Origin: Promethearchaeota archaeon Loki_b31
Lineage (GTDB): Archaea; Asgardarchaeota; Lokiarchaeia; Sigyniarchaeales; SOKP01
DNA: 35,675 nucleotides
Assembly: GCA_005222975.1 (NCBI GenBank)
Contig: NJBI01000037.1
Location: 1-35,675, forward strand
Reading direction: 5' to 3'
The notes beneath the pieces are model-generated. The model searched no databases. It was not told the DNA's origin and was given only the letters and a program-made list of their open reading frames with translations. Positions 7,258 to 15,444 of the stretch are shown one piece after another. The position numbers and the translations under genes were made by a program. Each line of letters starts with the position of its first letter. Position 1 is the stretch's first letter.

Positions 7258-8085
7258 TTAGTTATGAATCTTAATAGGATTTTTGGTATCATAAAAGTAG
7301 AACTCGTCGTGTGGAAATTCTAAACTTAAAAAATTATACAATTTTCTCAATGCTATCGTTTGATAATTGTAAAGAGGTATTTGAATTAAGTTTAAGCCTG
7401 ATTCTCTCGCGTAATCTGCAAAATTATGATTCATGTTTCCTGAAAGATAGCAATCACATCCATGCGTTAAAGCTTTTCTTAAGTAATTTAAATCCGTTAT
7501 TTCCCCTCCTACGATACAAATTTTATTAATTTCTGCACTTGATTCGCCTACAAATGAAATTTTTTCTATTTGTAAATTTGATTTGATCCTATTCAATAAA
7601 TTGTCTAAGTTTAATGCCATTTTAGTCCTTGTGTATAAGTTTGGTAAACAAATCCTCCCGATAGGAACGATCTCGCCTTTATCATTCTCGATATTAAAAG
7701 GTTTATCCAATTTTAAATATAAAGATTCCATAATAGTTTCTGAAATTCCACCTTCTGCAGCAATAAAAGGTGAACCTAGTACAAATACTAATGTTGGATA
7801 TTTAGAAAGCAAAGTTAATTTATTTATTAATAATTGGTTAAAATTAGTAATTGGTTCATTAGTAAGGCCGTAAAGTGAAATAATTAGATTGATTTTATTT
7901 TTGATTGCATAGTGAATTGATTCTAAACTCAAATCAACTGAAAACAATATCCTTTTAATATGCTTTTTTTTGCTGACTTGGCCGTAATGTAACCCGTAGT
8001 TTTCGGAATTAATCCTATATATTTTCGGAGATAATTTTTTTTCAAATAAGGATTTAATCTTATCAAAAAACATATTAACCATCAA
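7258..8085 (-). CDS. NIF3/DUF34-like protein with degenerate metal site
   Basis: A 275-residue member of the NIF3 (GTP cyclohydrolase I type 2-like) family. The fold is recognisable at both ends: SVDLSLESIHYAIKNKINLI near residue 50, and IVGGEITDLNYLRKALTHGCDCYLSGNMNH around residue 195-220. Family members bind two metals through an HH pair after the first segment and through H/E in a GHxxSE segment near the C-terminus. Here the HH position reads ISLYGL and the GHxxSE position reads IPLYNYQTI, so most metal ligands are gone, while NMNHNF keeps one histidine. The protein probably keeps the fold with a changed or lost catalytic role. The family's true function is unsettled. It is divergent from the HIT gene, with an 89-116 bp shared promoter region depending on the HIT start. 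Confidence 0.75.
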   Translation of the reverse strand: MMVNMFFDKIKSLFEKKLSPKIYRINSENYGLHYGQVSKKKHIKRILFSVDLSLESIHYAIKNKINLIISLYGLTNEPITNFNQLLINKLTLLSKYPTLVFVLGSPFIAAEGGISETIMESLYLKLDKPFNIENDKGEIVPIGRICLPNLYTRTKMALNLDNLLNRIKSNLQIEKISFVGESSAEINKICIVGGEITDLNYLRKALTHGCDCYLSGNMNHNFADYARESGLNLIQIPLYNYQTIALRKLYNFLSLEFPHDEFYFYDTKNPIKIHN

Positions 8086-8201
8086 CCTTTAAGGCATTAA
8101 TTGAGATTTTAAAAAACTACAAAAATTAAAAGTCTGTGTAGGTTTTTTAAAAATTAATACAAAAAATTATTCATGTGGATCGAAAATTCAGAGTGAAAGT
8201 A

Positions 8202-8618
8202 ATGATAAAAGACGATAAATGCATTTTTTGCAAAATTATTGAGAAAAGTATTCCCTCTAAAGTTTTATTTGAAAATGATAAGAATTTAGCTTTTTTAGAC
8301 ATTTTTCCAGTTTCAAAAGGCCACACGATTGTTATTCCTAAAAACCACTATAAAAATTTAGAAGAAATTCCTAATAATGAATTGTCAGAATTATTTGAAA
8401 TAGTTAAAAAAGTATCTATTTTAATCCATAAAAAATTAAAAGTTGATGGTTATAATATTCTCCAAAATAATTTTAGGGCAGCTGGTCAAGTAGTTAACCA
8501 TTTTCATGTTCATATAATTCCTAGAAGTAATGAAGATGGAAAATTTAAATTATTTATCCCAAAAAAACAAGCTAAAGAAGAAGAACTTAATCAAATACTA
8601 AGAGTTATTAATGGGTAA
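8202..8618 (+). CDS. HIT-family nucleotide hydrolase
   Basis: Histidine-triad protein of the Hint/Fhit branch, about 138 residues. It should hydrolyse or transfer nucleoside phosphoramidates or dinucleotides, with a covalent intermediate on the central histidine. The triad HFHVH sits at residues 100-104 in NHFHVHIIPR. The N-terminal CIFCKI motif is the usual Hint opening; the two further histidines of the zinc site are not obvious. FPVSKGHTIVIPKNHY is the conserved sheet segment. I chose ATG 8202, because MIKDDKCIFC matches family starts; a longer start at GTG 8175 is possible. It is divergent from the NIF3-like gene. Confidence 0.9.
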   Translation: MIKDDKCIFCKIIEKSIPSKVLFENDKNLAFLDIFPVSKGHTIVIPKNHYKNLEEIPNNELSELFEIVKKVSILIHKKLKVDGYNILQNNFRAAGQVVNHFHVHIIPRSNEDGKFKLFIPKKQAKEEELNQILRVING

Positions 8619-8701
8619 GCAAGTACTGATCAATTTTTAGAATTAGTTTAGTTTAAAAACATATTTTATCATTCTTTTATAAAAATAATTTGTTTTGAAC
8701 C

Positions 8702-8926
8702 ATGAAAAAAAGAGTTTTCATTAAGAAATTCTATAAAATCTTAAAAAACAAATTAAAGGAATACTTTTTAGACGAATATGGGGGAAATCTTCTAGAATAC
8801 GCTTTATTAATTGGATTAGCAATATTCATTTTTTTTATTATAGTTGGAGTTATGACTTCTTTATTAGAATGGCCATTAGAACTATCTAGTAACTTTTGGG
8901 AAGAATTTGGAGCTATTATTACATAA
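8702..8926 (+). CDS. Flp-like type IV pilin
   Basis: A 74-residue prepilin. The first 27 residues are basic (MKKRVFIKKFYK..). They end at YG|GNLLEY, the Flp/Tad cleavage signal G|XXXXEY: cleavage after G27 leaves E32 at mature position +5. A hydrophobic helix follows (ALLIGLAIFIFFIIVGVM), then a short polar tail. This is the layout of a Flp-family pilin, made of little more than one helix. It should be cut by the A24 prepilin peptidase (24476-25138) and assembled by the ATPase and TadC-like protein (18779-22943). It lies alone, 84 nt after the HIT gene, and has its own TATA-like TTTTATAAAA about 25 nt before the ATG, so the transcript may be leaderless. Confidence 0.7.
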   Translation: MKKRVFIKKFYKILKNKLKEYFLDEYGGNLLEYALLIGLAIFIFFIIVGVMTSLLEWPLELSSNFWEEFGAIIT

Positions 8927-8990
8927 AATATAGCCTTAAAATTGCATTCAATTAGATCAAATTTCAATTAAATAAAATATTAAGGAAATT

Positions 8991-9365
8991 TCAATCAGAA
9001 TTTTTTATAACTAAATTTTCAATAATTTTAATATTGTATCTTTCTGTCCAAATATGAATACTTTCTAATACATATCTACTATCTACTTGTAAAAAATCAA
9101 CAAAATCTTCAAAGGGTATTTTATTTACTCCTTTAAATAAATTCTTAATTTTATTATTAATTGTAATATCATCAGGAGGAAATAGTTCTCTCTTCTTTGC
9201 TTTCATTTTTTCTATAACATCATCAAATTTACCATAGTCAAAAAAATGTTCTACAATCCTGCTGATTACTGAAGCAGGAGTGCTTCCAAAAACACCAACT
9301 AATTCTTTTACTTGGTTCATGCTAATTTTACTTAAAGTAACCGTAGTTCTCGTTGTTTCAGTCAT
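8991..9365 (-). CDS. Ribbon-helix-helix-like small regulator
   Basis: A 124-residue protein. The N-terminal RTTVTLSKISMNQVKELVGVF looks like a ribbon-helix-helix (CopG/MetJ-type) strand and first helix, followed by STPASVISRIVEHFF as a second helix. These bind DNA as dimers. The C-terminal ~75 residues (FPPDDITINNKIKNLF, FEDFVDFLQVDSRYVLES) are unrecognised and helical. It converges on the pilin gene 64 nt away and is divergent from the winged-helix gene at 9590. The DNA-binding call is by pattern only. Confidence 0.6.
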   Translation of the reverse strand: MTETTRTTVTLSKISMNQVKELVGVFGSTPASVISRIVEHFFDYGKFDDVIEKMKAKKRELFPPDDITINNKIKNLFKGVNKIPFEDFVDFLQVDSRYVLESIHIWTERYNIKIIENLVIKNSD

Positions 9366-9504
9366 TTTAGTAATTAAAAGATTTTAATTTACAATTATAA
9401 CATTATTTTTGTCGTTTTTAAATTTATGTTTATTGATGATAATAAGGCATAAATAAGCATCTTTATATAAAACTCGATACTATAATATATCATAGAACTA
9501 GGCA

Positions 9505-9557
9505 TTGGTATTTAGGTTAAAATGTCGATAAATTGTCGAATTGACAGTTAATACCAA
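9505..9557 (+). promoter_or_regulatory. Structured upstream region with repeated TGTCGA boxes
   Basis: Arms TTGGTATT (9505-9512) and AATACCAA (9550-9557) are perfect inverted copies. Between them TGTCGA occurs twice, 11 bp apart (9523 and 9534), with inverted GACA at 9543-9546. TATA-like stretches lie just upstream (about 9462-9470 and 9480-9490), so this block is at or just after the start of transcription. It suits an operator bound by a dimer, probably the winged-helix protein it precedes, or an RNA hairpin in the leader. Confidence 0.4.
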
Positions 9558-9589
9558 CATTCAAAAATAAATTATTGGAGGAATAAATT

Positions 9590-9838
9590 ATGGCTAATAA
9601 AACAGAAATAAATTTTGGATCTAAAGAATATTTAACACCAATTCAATATAATTTGATTAAAACATTACAAAATGGTGGACCTTATACGCGTAAAGCTTTA
9701 GTTAAAGAGCTAAATACTCCAAGAACTACCATATATGATAACTTGCTTAAATTGCAAAAAAGGAAGTTTATCGAGAAATTTTCGAGGAATAATGGAATGA
9801 GAGGTAGACCCCTGGTTTTTTGGAAACTAAAGAATTAG
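9590..9838 (+). CDS. Winged helix-turn-helix regulator
   Basis: An 82-residue single-domain DNA-binding protein. LTPIQYNLIKTLQNGG forms the first helix; YTRKALVKELNTPRTTIYDNLLKLQKRKFIEKF is the helix-turn-helix and the start of the wing; MRGRPLVFWKLKN is the wing strand. This is the size and pattern of MarR/TrmB-like archaeal regulators with no ligand domain. A strong ribosome-binding site, GGAGG at 9577-9581, lies 8 nt before the ATG. The upstream inverted and repeated boxes at 9505-9557 suggest it controls its own gene. Confidence 0.8.
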   Translation: MANKTEINFGSKEYLTPIQYNLIKTLQNGGPYTRKALVKELNTPRTTIYDNLLKLQKRKFIEKFSRNNGMRGRPLVFWKLKN

Positions 9839-10128
9839 ATTTTTAAAACAATTTCTTTTCTTTTTCAATTTTTTTTGTTATTTATTGAATATTTAATAAT
9901 CTTATTAAAAGCTCCAAAATTTCCATTGCAAGTTTTAATTATAAAACAGTGTGAAGATCATGTTTATAGATTATAAAGCAGCCCCAGTTTTAAATTACTC
10001 ATAGATATTTAAATTATCCTATTAACGAATTAATTTATTAAAGTAAACTTTTATCAAAACCTTAAGATTTTGCAGTGGAAAAATAGGAGTACCTTATTTT
10101 CACACTAATTTGATGGTATTTTAGAACA

Positions 10129-11931
10129 CTATTTAGGAATATAATAGTATTCATTAATTCTTTTTTGATAGGCATCTTTAGTACTACCAGTTTTATTAAT
10201 CCGAGGTCGTTTCGTTAATTCATCTCTTCTAAAAGTGATTCCCATTAATTTTAAAAATAAATTAAATCCGTCTCTTAAATTTAATGGGGCAAAAGCCTTA
10301 CCTTCTAACCCAGGCGTTCCTTCAAATACTAAAATAGAATCCGCTATAAAATCTTGGGTTATAATATCATGTTCGACTACAAAGGCCGATTTCTTTAATT
10401 CTTCAATGGATTTTCTTAATAGTTGAGCTACTTGTAATCTCATTTCAACATCTAGAAAAGCAGATGGCTCATCTAACAAATAAATATCAGCTTCAGTTGA
10501 TAAACAATTGGCTATAGCCACTCTTTGTAATTCCCCGCCGCTTAATTCAGAAAACCTTCTTTCTTTAATCTCTTCTAATTTTAAGGCATTTATTAATCGT
10601 TTTTTGTAGGACTGACTTAAATACGGAGCCAATCTAATCTGATTGATAATTTCAGAAACCAATTTTGATTCAATCATTTTAATATATTGAGGTTTGATTG
10701 AAACTTTTAACTTTTTACTTTCAGCGTTTTCAGTATTAGATTTTATTTTATTAGCTATCAAATCGATGAATGTAGTTTTGCCAATTCCATTAGCCCCAAG
10801 AATACCTATAATTTCGCCAGCGTGGATTTCACTCCCATCTACGGTTAGATGGAAATCACCTAATGTTTTTTCTAAATCTTCATAAGAGAGTATAATAGCT
10901 CCAGAATCAAATGACGAATCTATAGGTGGTCTTTCATGAAATCGAATTGGTTCATTTCTAATTCTTACATTTTCATCTTTAATATACCCATTTAAATAAA
11001 TATTAATGCCTACTCTTACGCCTTGAGGATGTGATATAATTCCATATGCTCCAGGAATTCCATAAAGTAGGGATATATAATCGCTTAAATAGTCTAATAT
11101 TGCTAAGTCGTGTTCAACAACTACAACGGTTTTATCGTTATCCGTAAGAGTTCTAATCAATTTAGCCATGTTAATCCTTTCACTAACATCTAAATAAGAG
11201 CTAGGTTCATCAATAAGATATACATCTGCATCTTTGAGATAAGCAGCAGCAATGGCAACCCTTTGCAACTCACCACCCGATAAAACAGATACGCTTCTAT
11301 CTAAGATTTCATTAAGGTTGAGTTGCTTTACAATTGTATCTAAACGATCATTAACGTCGTTTTTTTTTAATAAATTAAAGACTTTTCCGGAAACATGTTT
11401 AGGTATAAGAGTAATATTTTGAGGTTTATGGACAATCTTAGATTTTTTAGTAAACAACTCTTTAAAATACTGCTGTAATTCTGAGCCTTTAAAGTAATTA
11501 ATTATAAAATCATCATTTGGAACCTCATCTTCAAACCTACCAAGATTCATCCTTAATTCTCCTGATAATATATTTAGCATAGTACTTTTCCCTATCCCAT
11601 TTTGACCTATTAACCCCAGTACCTTTCCTTTCTTAGGAATGGCCATTCTAAATAAGGAAAATTGATCTGGGCCATAACGATAAGTCATTTGGTTTTTTAA
11701 TGGATCTGGTAAATTAACAATGTTTATTGCATTAAAAGGACATTTTATTATACAAATTCCACACCCAGTACATAGGCTCTCTGTTATTATTACATTTTTC
11801 CCTTCCGGGCTTAATTCTATAGTTTTTTCTCCTGTTCTTACCTTTGGACAATATTTAATGCATGGTTTTTCCCCAAAAGGGCTACATTTATCAGGTTTAC
11901 AGCGATCTTTATTAAGTACGGCGATTCTCAA
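10129..11931 (-). CDS. abce1: Ribosome-recycling ATPase ABCE1 (Rli1)
   Basis: A 600-residue iron-sulfur ABC protein that splits post-termination ribosomes, working with aRF1/aPelota. All parts are present. Two [4Fe-4S] clusters are bound by C11, C16, C24, C28 and C54, C57, C60, C64. The first nucleotide-binding domain has Walker A GQNGIGKST (109-117), signature LSGGELQRVAIAAA and Walker B VYLIDEPSSYLD; the second has GANGIGKTT, LSGGELQRVAIAN and IYLLDEPSAFLD. Length is normal for archaea. It has no transmembrane segments and is cytosolic. It is divergent from lysS across 86 bp that hold a perfect 11-bp-arm palindrome, so both genes may share control. Confidence 0.97.
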   Translation of the reverse strand: MRIAVLNKDRCKPDKCSPFGEKPCIKYCPKVRTGEKTIELSPEGKNVIITESLCTGCGICIIKCPFNAINIVNLPDPLKNQMTYRYGPDQFSLFRMAIPKKGKVLGLIGQNGIGKSTMLNILSGELRMNLGRFEDEVPNDDFIINYFKGSELQQYFKELFTKKSKIVHKPQNITLIPKHVSGKVFNLLKKNDVNDRLDTIVKQLNLNEILDRSVSVLSGGELQRVAIAAAYLKDADVYLIDEPSSYLDVSERINMAKLIRTLTDNDKTVVVVEHDLAILDYLSDYISLLYGIPGAYGIISHPQGVRVGINIYLNGYIKDENVRIRNEPIRFHERPPIDSSFDSGAIILSYEDLEKTLGDFHLTVDGSEIHAGEIIGILGANGIGKTTFIDLIANKIKSNTENAESKKLKVSIKPQYIKMIESKLVSEIINQIRLAPYLSQSYKKRLINALKLEEIKERRFSELSGGELQRVAIANCLSTEADIYLLDEPSAFLDVEMRLQVAQLLRKSIEELKKSAFVVEHDIITQDFIADSILVFEGTPGLEGKAFAPLNLRDGFNLFLKLMGITFRRDELTKRPRINKTGSTKDAYQKRINEYYYIPK

Positions 11932-11957
11932 AACTTTTTCACCACTTTTTAAAATAA

Positions 11958-11984
11958 TAAATGATAAATAATTTTTATCATTTA
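11958..11984. promoter_or_regulatory. Perfect palindrome in the abce1-lysS divergent promoter
   Basis: Arms TAAATGATAAA (11958-11968) and TTTATCATTTA (11974-11984) are perfect inverted copies around a TAATT centre. It lies centrally in the 86-bp gap between the two divergent starts. It may be an operator for both genes, or a symmetric bidirectional promoter, since each arm resembles a weak TATA box in the outward direction. Confidence 0.5.
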
Positions 11985-12017
11985 CTCGGCTTAGGTTTAA
12001 TTAATTAGTGAAATAAT

Positions 12018-13745
12018 TTGGTAAATAAATTATTAGTACATTGGCTAGAAGAGACAGTGGACAAAATTTCTGAAAGAAATTTAACAGAATTAACTCTGTC
12101 TACTGGAAAAACACCTTCAGGACATGTTCATATCGGAATTTTAAGAGAAATAATTATTTGCGACGCTTTAAGAAGAGTATTTGAAGAAAAGGGCTCTAAA
12201 ATAAATTCCTATCTTTTTATGGATGATTTTGACGCAGCTAAAAGGTTTCCATATTACATCGATAAAACGTTTCAGAAAGAGTATTTAGGAAAACCCTTTG
12301 CTTTAATACCCTGTCCTTTTGAAAATTGTGGATGTGAGAGTTATGGAACACATTTTGGAAATGAATTAATTTCTACCTTTAAGTATTTTGGCATAAAAAA
12401 TGAAATCATATGGACTTATAGATTGTACCAAAAAAAAGAAATGCAAGAAAAAATAAAGATTTCTCTAGATAATACAAACCAAATTAAGGAGATATTAAAA
12501 AAATACATTCTACCTACTTTAGATGATGAACGGAAAAAATTATTCAAAGAAACGCAAAAATCATGGATACCTATAATGGCAATTTGCGATAAATGTGAAA
12601 GAATACAGGATCGCGCCAAAGATGGCACAATACAGCCTAATAGGGCAATAAAATATTTAAGTAAAGAACAAGAGGTCTTATATGAATGTCCTGCATGTGG
12701 CTATAAGGGAAGAGTATCCATTTATAGTGGTAAACTAAAATTAAATTGGCGTATCGATTGGCCTGCTAAATGGGCGCTATTTAAAGCTACTTGTGAACCA
12801 GCGGGAAAAGACCATAGCGTAAAAGGAGGCGCATACGATACCGGGTTAGAAATATGCCAAAAAGTTTTTAAATATGAAGGTCCAATAAAACTCCCCTATG
12901 AATGGTTAAGATTAGGGAAACAAGATATGAAAACTTCAAAGGGTATAGTTTTTACTCCACAAAAATATTTAGAATTAGCAGATCCAGAACTTTATAGAAT
13001 GTTAATCTTAAGAACAAACCCTATGAAGCATATATCTTTAAGAATTGAAGAGATTCCTCAATATTACGATTATTACGAAAAAATGGAAAATATATTTTAT
13101 TCTCTCGAACAACCCGAATCTGAGGAAGAGTTTAATTTTTATAAATTTCTCTATCCATTAACCAGAGTTAATGATATTATTGATACAAAACCAATCAGAA
13201 TACCATTAAAACTCTTAATTTTTCTTTCCCAAATGCAAAATATATTGAGTTTAGAAAAATTATATGAAAAGGGAATATCATCTTTAAGAGATAAGAAAAG
13301 TCAAAATATTATTTCGATAGACGAATTTAAATTCCTTTTAAAAAGAACGGAAAATTGGATTAATGAAGTTAAAAAATTCATTGGGAGTATAAAAGATGAC
13401 AAGGTTAAAAGAAATATATCGAGTAAAATTGACATTTTTACGATTCCCGAAACAATAGATAACGATCTCATTAAAAACTTAAGTGAAGACCAATTAGGAG
13501 GTCTAATGTTGTTTAGATCTTATTTTGTGCACAATAATGATCTAGATGCTGATTCAATTCAAAACAAGATTTTTACAATAGCTAAAGAAGAGCAAGAGAT
13601 TCCACCAAGAAAAATGTTTGAAGCATTTTACCTAATCTTATTAGGGAAAAAGTTTGGACCCCGATTAGGACCATTTTTATTGATGATTGATAAAACTTGG
13701 TTTTTAAAGAGATTAAATCAAATACTCGACGAAGACCATAGATAA
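12018..13745 (+). CDS. lysS: Class I lysyl-tRNA synthetase
   Basis: A 575-residue class I LysRS, the archaeal type, which charges tRNA-Lys with lysine using ATP. The HIGH motif is in KTPSGHVHIG (residues about 31-40). The KMSKS-like motif is MKTSKG near residues 304-309, preceded by the conserved YEWLRLGKQD. A zinc-binding insert shows CDKCER (around residue 190) and CPACGY (about 225). The C-terminal helical domain, which binds the anticodon stem, includes RSYFVHNNDLDADSIQ and PPRKMFEAFYLILLGKKFGPRLGPFL. It starts with TTG at 12018, supported by conservation of the VHWLEETVDKI segment. It is divergent from abce1. Confidence 0.95.
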   Translation: MVNKLLVHWLEETVDKISERNLTELTLSTGKTPSGHVHIGILREIIICDALRRVFEEKGSKINSYLFMDDFDAAKRFPYYIDKTFQKEYLGKPFALIPCPFENCGCESYGTHFGNELISTFKYFGIKNEIIWTYRLYQKKEMQEKIKISLDNTNQIKEILKKYILPTLDDERKKLFKETQKSWIPIMAICDKCERIQDRAKDGTIQPNRAIKYLSKEQEVLYECPACGYKGRVSIYSGKLKLNWRIDWPAKWALFKATCEPAGKDHSVKGGAYDTGLEICQKVFKYEGPIKLPYEWLRLGKQDMKTSKGIVFTPQKYLELADPELYRMLILRTNPMKHISLRIEEIPQYYDYYEKMENIFYSLEQPESEEEFNFYKFLYPLTRVNDIIDTKPIRIPLKLLIFLSQMQNILSLEKLYEKGISSLRDKKSQNIISIDEFKFLLKRTENWINEVKKFIGSIKDDKVKRNISSKIDIFTIPETIDNDLIKNLSEDQLGGLMLFRSYFVHNNDLDADSIQNKIFTIAKEEQEIPPRKMFEAFYLILLGKKFGPRLGPFLLMIDKTWFLKRLNQILDEDHR

Positions 13746-13765
13746 GGAAAAAAATAAATGTTAAT

Positions 13766-13951
13766 CTAATCAGATTCTTCAGTTTTCTTTTTTCTTTTCC
13801 ACTTATACCATTTCTTTTTTTCTTGTAACTTCATATAGCAATCAGAACAATATGTAATACCTTCTTCAATAATTTGGTCGCACTTCTTACAATGCTTATG
13901 TGGATAAATGTATTCTTCTGACTTTTTTTTGTATCTTTCGTATTTACTCAA
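13766..13951 (-). CDS. Small zinc-ribbon protein (DUF2116-like)
   Basis: A 61-residue basic protein. HKHCKKCDQII followed by YCSDCYMKLQEKKK gives a C-x2-C, C-x2-C zinc ribbon as in the archaeal DUF2116 family; the family's function is not known. The N- and C-termini are rich in lysine and aromatic residues. The usual DUF2116 C-terminal membrane helix is not seen here. It ends 20 nt past the convergent lysS stop and starts 45 nt after the GHMP kinase stop, so it may be the second gene of that operon. Confidence 0.75.
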   Translation of the reverse strand: MSKYERYKKKSEEYIYPHKHCKKCDQIIEEGITYCSDCYMKLQEKKKWYKWKRKKKTEESD

Positions 13952-13996
13952 TTTAAATCTCCAAACAAGTATTAATTAATTTATATAAGTGATAAA

Positions 13997-15256
13997 TTAT
14001 AACTTTTTCACTCCAGAAACTATTTTTATTCTAAAAAATTGAGCTTTCTTTAACTTTTGTCTTATTTCTAAAGGATACAAAGGGAAATGTGAGAGGAAAG
14101 CTTCTTTATCATTTATTATATCATTTAAATTATACTTCCAATCATGTAGGACTTTATCGATTTTCTCTGGGTTTACTAAAGCAAATACAGATCCTCCCCC
14201 TCCCGCACCTGTTAATTTTGCAGCATAAACATCGAGATGATCTTCAATTAAACTTATTAAAATATTATTAGCTAATCCAATTCCATGGATAAACCCAACA
14301 TATCTCATTATGTCATTCATGATGGCTGTATTTTCTCTAAAATAGTTTCCTAACAAATTCCAATCTTGTTTCATTATCGCAAAACGGGATTTCCAAGAAA
14401 TTTCTGCTAGTTTTAAATAACAATTTAAAATTTTTGGGTCTTTATGTAAATACGCTTTTCTTAATTTCTTATGAACGCTTCCACTTTCATGCGATACCCC
14501 AGAAAAACAAATGATAATTGGTAGACTTTTAATATCATATGATAAATCAATTCTATCATAAATTGCTAAAGGTTCCATTGAAAGCTCTTTATGATGCAAT
14601 TTTCCATAATAAGAACAAAAACTTAGCCCTCCCCTAGCTATTACATAGCGATCTCCATATCCCGCAGTTATTTTTAAATCGTCATCTTCAACTTTAGTTG
14701 CCATTTCTGCAATGGTATCTCTATTTATTGGAAAATCCTCTTTATTTATGCATGTTAAATTTTTATATAATCCAAAATATTTTGCAAAACCATATAAAAT
14801 AGCGATTATTATTGCTGCACTCCCGCCCAGCCCACTTTGGCGAGGGATAGTAGTTATTATACCAATTTCAAAATTATTATTCTTAAATTTCTCCAAAAAC
14901 ACAGAGCATGTTTTAATAAATCTATAAACGCTAGCATAAAAGAGTTTAAAATCTTCATTAAATTTTTTTTTAAACTCTATAACTTGTTTTGAAATTACTT
15001 CTTCTTTCTCAATTTGAACAATAATATTATCTGATATATTTTTAATTGAATATAATCTTACAAAGCTAGAATCTACCCTACTTTTTATATAAACAAATGC
15101 TGATAATGGATTGTTTACGCCATTAATTGCTACAGATGGCATCCAGAAATCCCCCTCTACCGCATCTAAGGGATTTATTAGATTAATCCTTGATGGCGCT
15201 TGAACAGCAACCTCAGGATTTAGGTTATTAATAAAATATAAGATTTGCTCTAACAT
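13997..15256 (-). CDS. GHMP-family small-molecule kinase
   Basis: A 419-residue kinase of the galactokinase/homoserine/mevalonate/phosphomevalonate (GHMP) superfamily. APSRINLINPLD (20-31) is the N-terminal motif. PRQSGLGGSAAI (138-149) is the phosphate-binding loop. LTGAGGGGSVF near residue 356 is the C-terminal motif. All three are intact, so it should be active. The substrate is not fixed: the IPRQSGLGGS loop and overall layout resemble plant glucuronokinase-like and heptose kinase-like members more than mevalonate kinase, so a sugar is favoured. The long C-terminal tail (FPLYPLEIRQKLKKAQFFR) is extra. The neighbours give no pathway hint. Confidence 0.85.
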   Translation of the reverse strand: MLEQILYFINNLNPEVAVQAPSRINLINPLDAVEGDFWMPSVAINGVNNPLSAFVYIKSRVDSSFVRLYSIKNISDNIIVQIEKEEVISKQVIEFKKKFNEDFKLFYASVYRFIKTCSVFLEKFKNNNFEIGIITTIPRQSGLGGSAAIIIAILYGFAKYFGLYKNLTCINKEDFPINRDTIAEMATKVEDDDLKITAGYGDRYVIARGGLSFCSYYGKLHHKELSMEPLAIYDRIDLSYDIKSLPIIICFSGVSHESGSVHKKLRKAYLHKDPKILNCYLKLAEISWKSRFAIMKQDWNLLGNYFRENTAIMNDIMRYVGFIHGIGLANNILISLIEDHLDVYAAKLTGAGGGGSVFALVNPEKIDKVLHDWKYNLNDIINDKEAFLSHFPLYPLEIRQKLKKAQFFRIKIVSGVKKL

Positions 15257-15444
15257 TTAAATAACGCTTCTTGATGTTTAATTGATTATTTTAAAAAAAA
15301 TGATTTAACCTAGTCTAGTTTTATATAATACTTATAATATTTTTTTACTTTTTCTGAACTTAAAAGTTATTAAAATCTCTCTTTAAATTAGAATCTGTAA
15401 AAAAATGCTAAGTTTTTATAATTTCAACAAAGAAATTTTGTGAT

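Noticed and set aside
7583..7873. Plus-strand frame of 96 residues inside the NIF3-like gene, and a similar one at 7311-7529.
   Set aside because: They are shadows of the NIF3-like gene, which has clear family motifs on the opposite strand.
10073..10112. Terminator-like hairpin just past the end of abce1.
   Set aside because: The stem has mismatches and bulges and no clear U-tract, so it is too weak to call.
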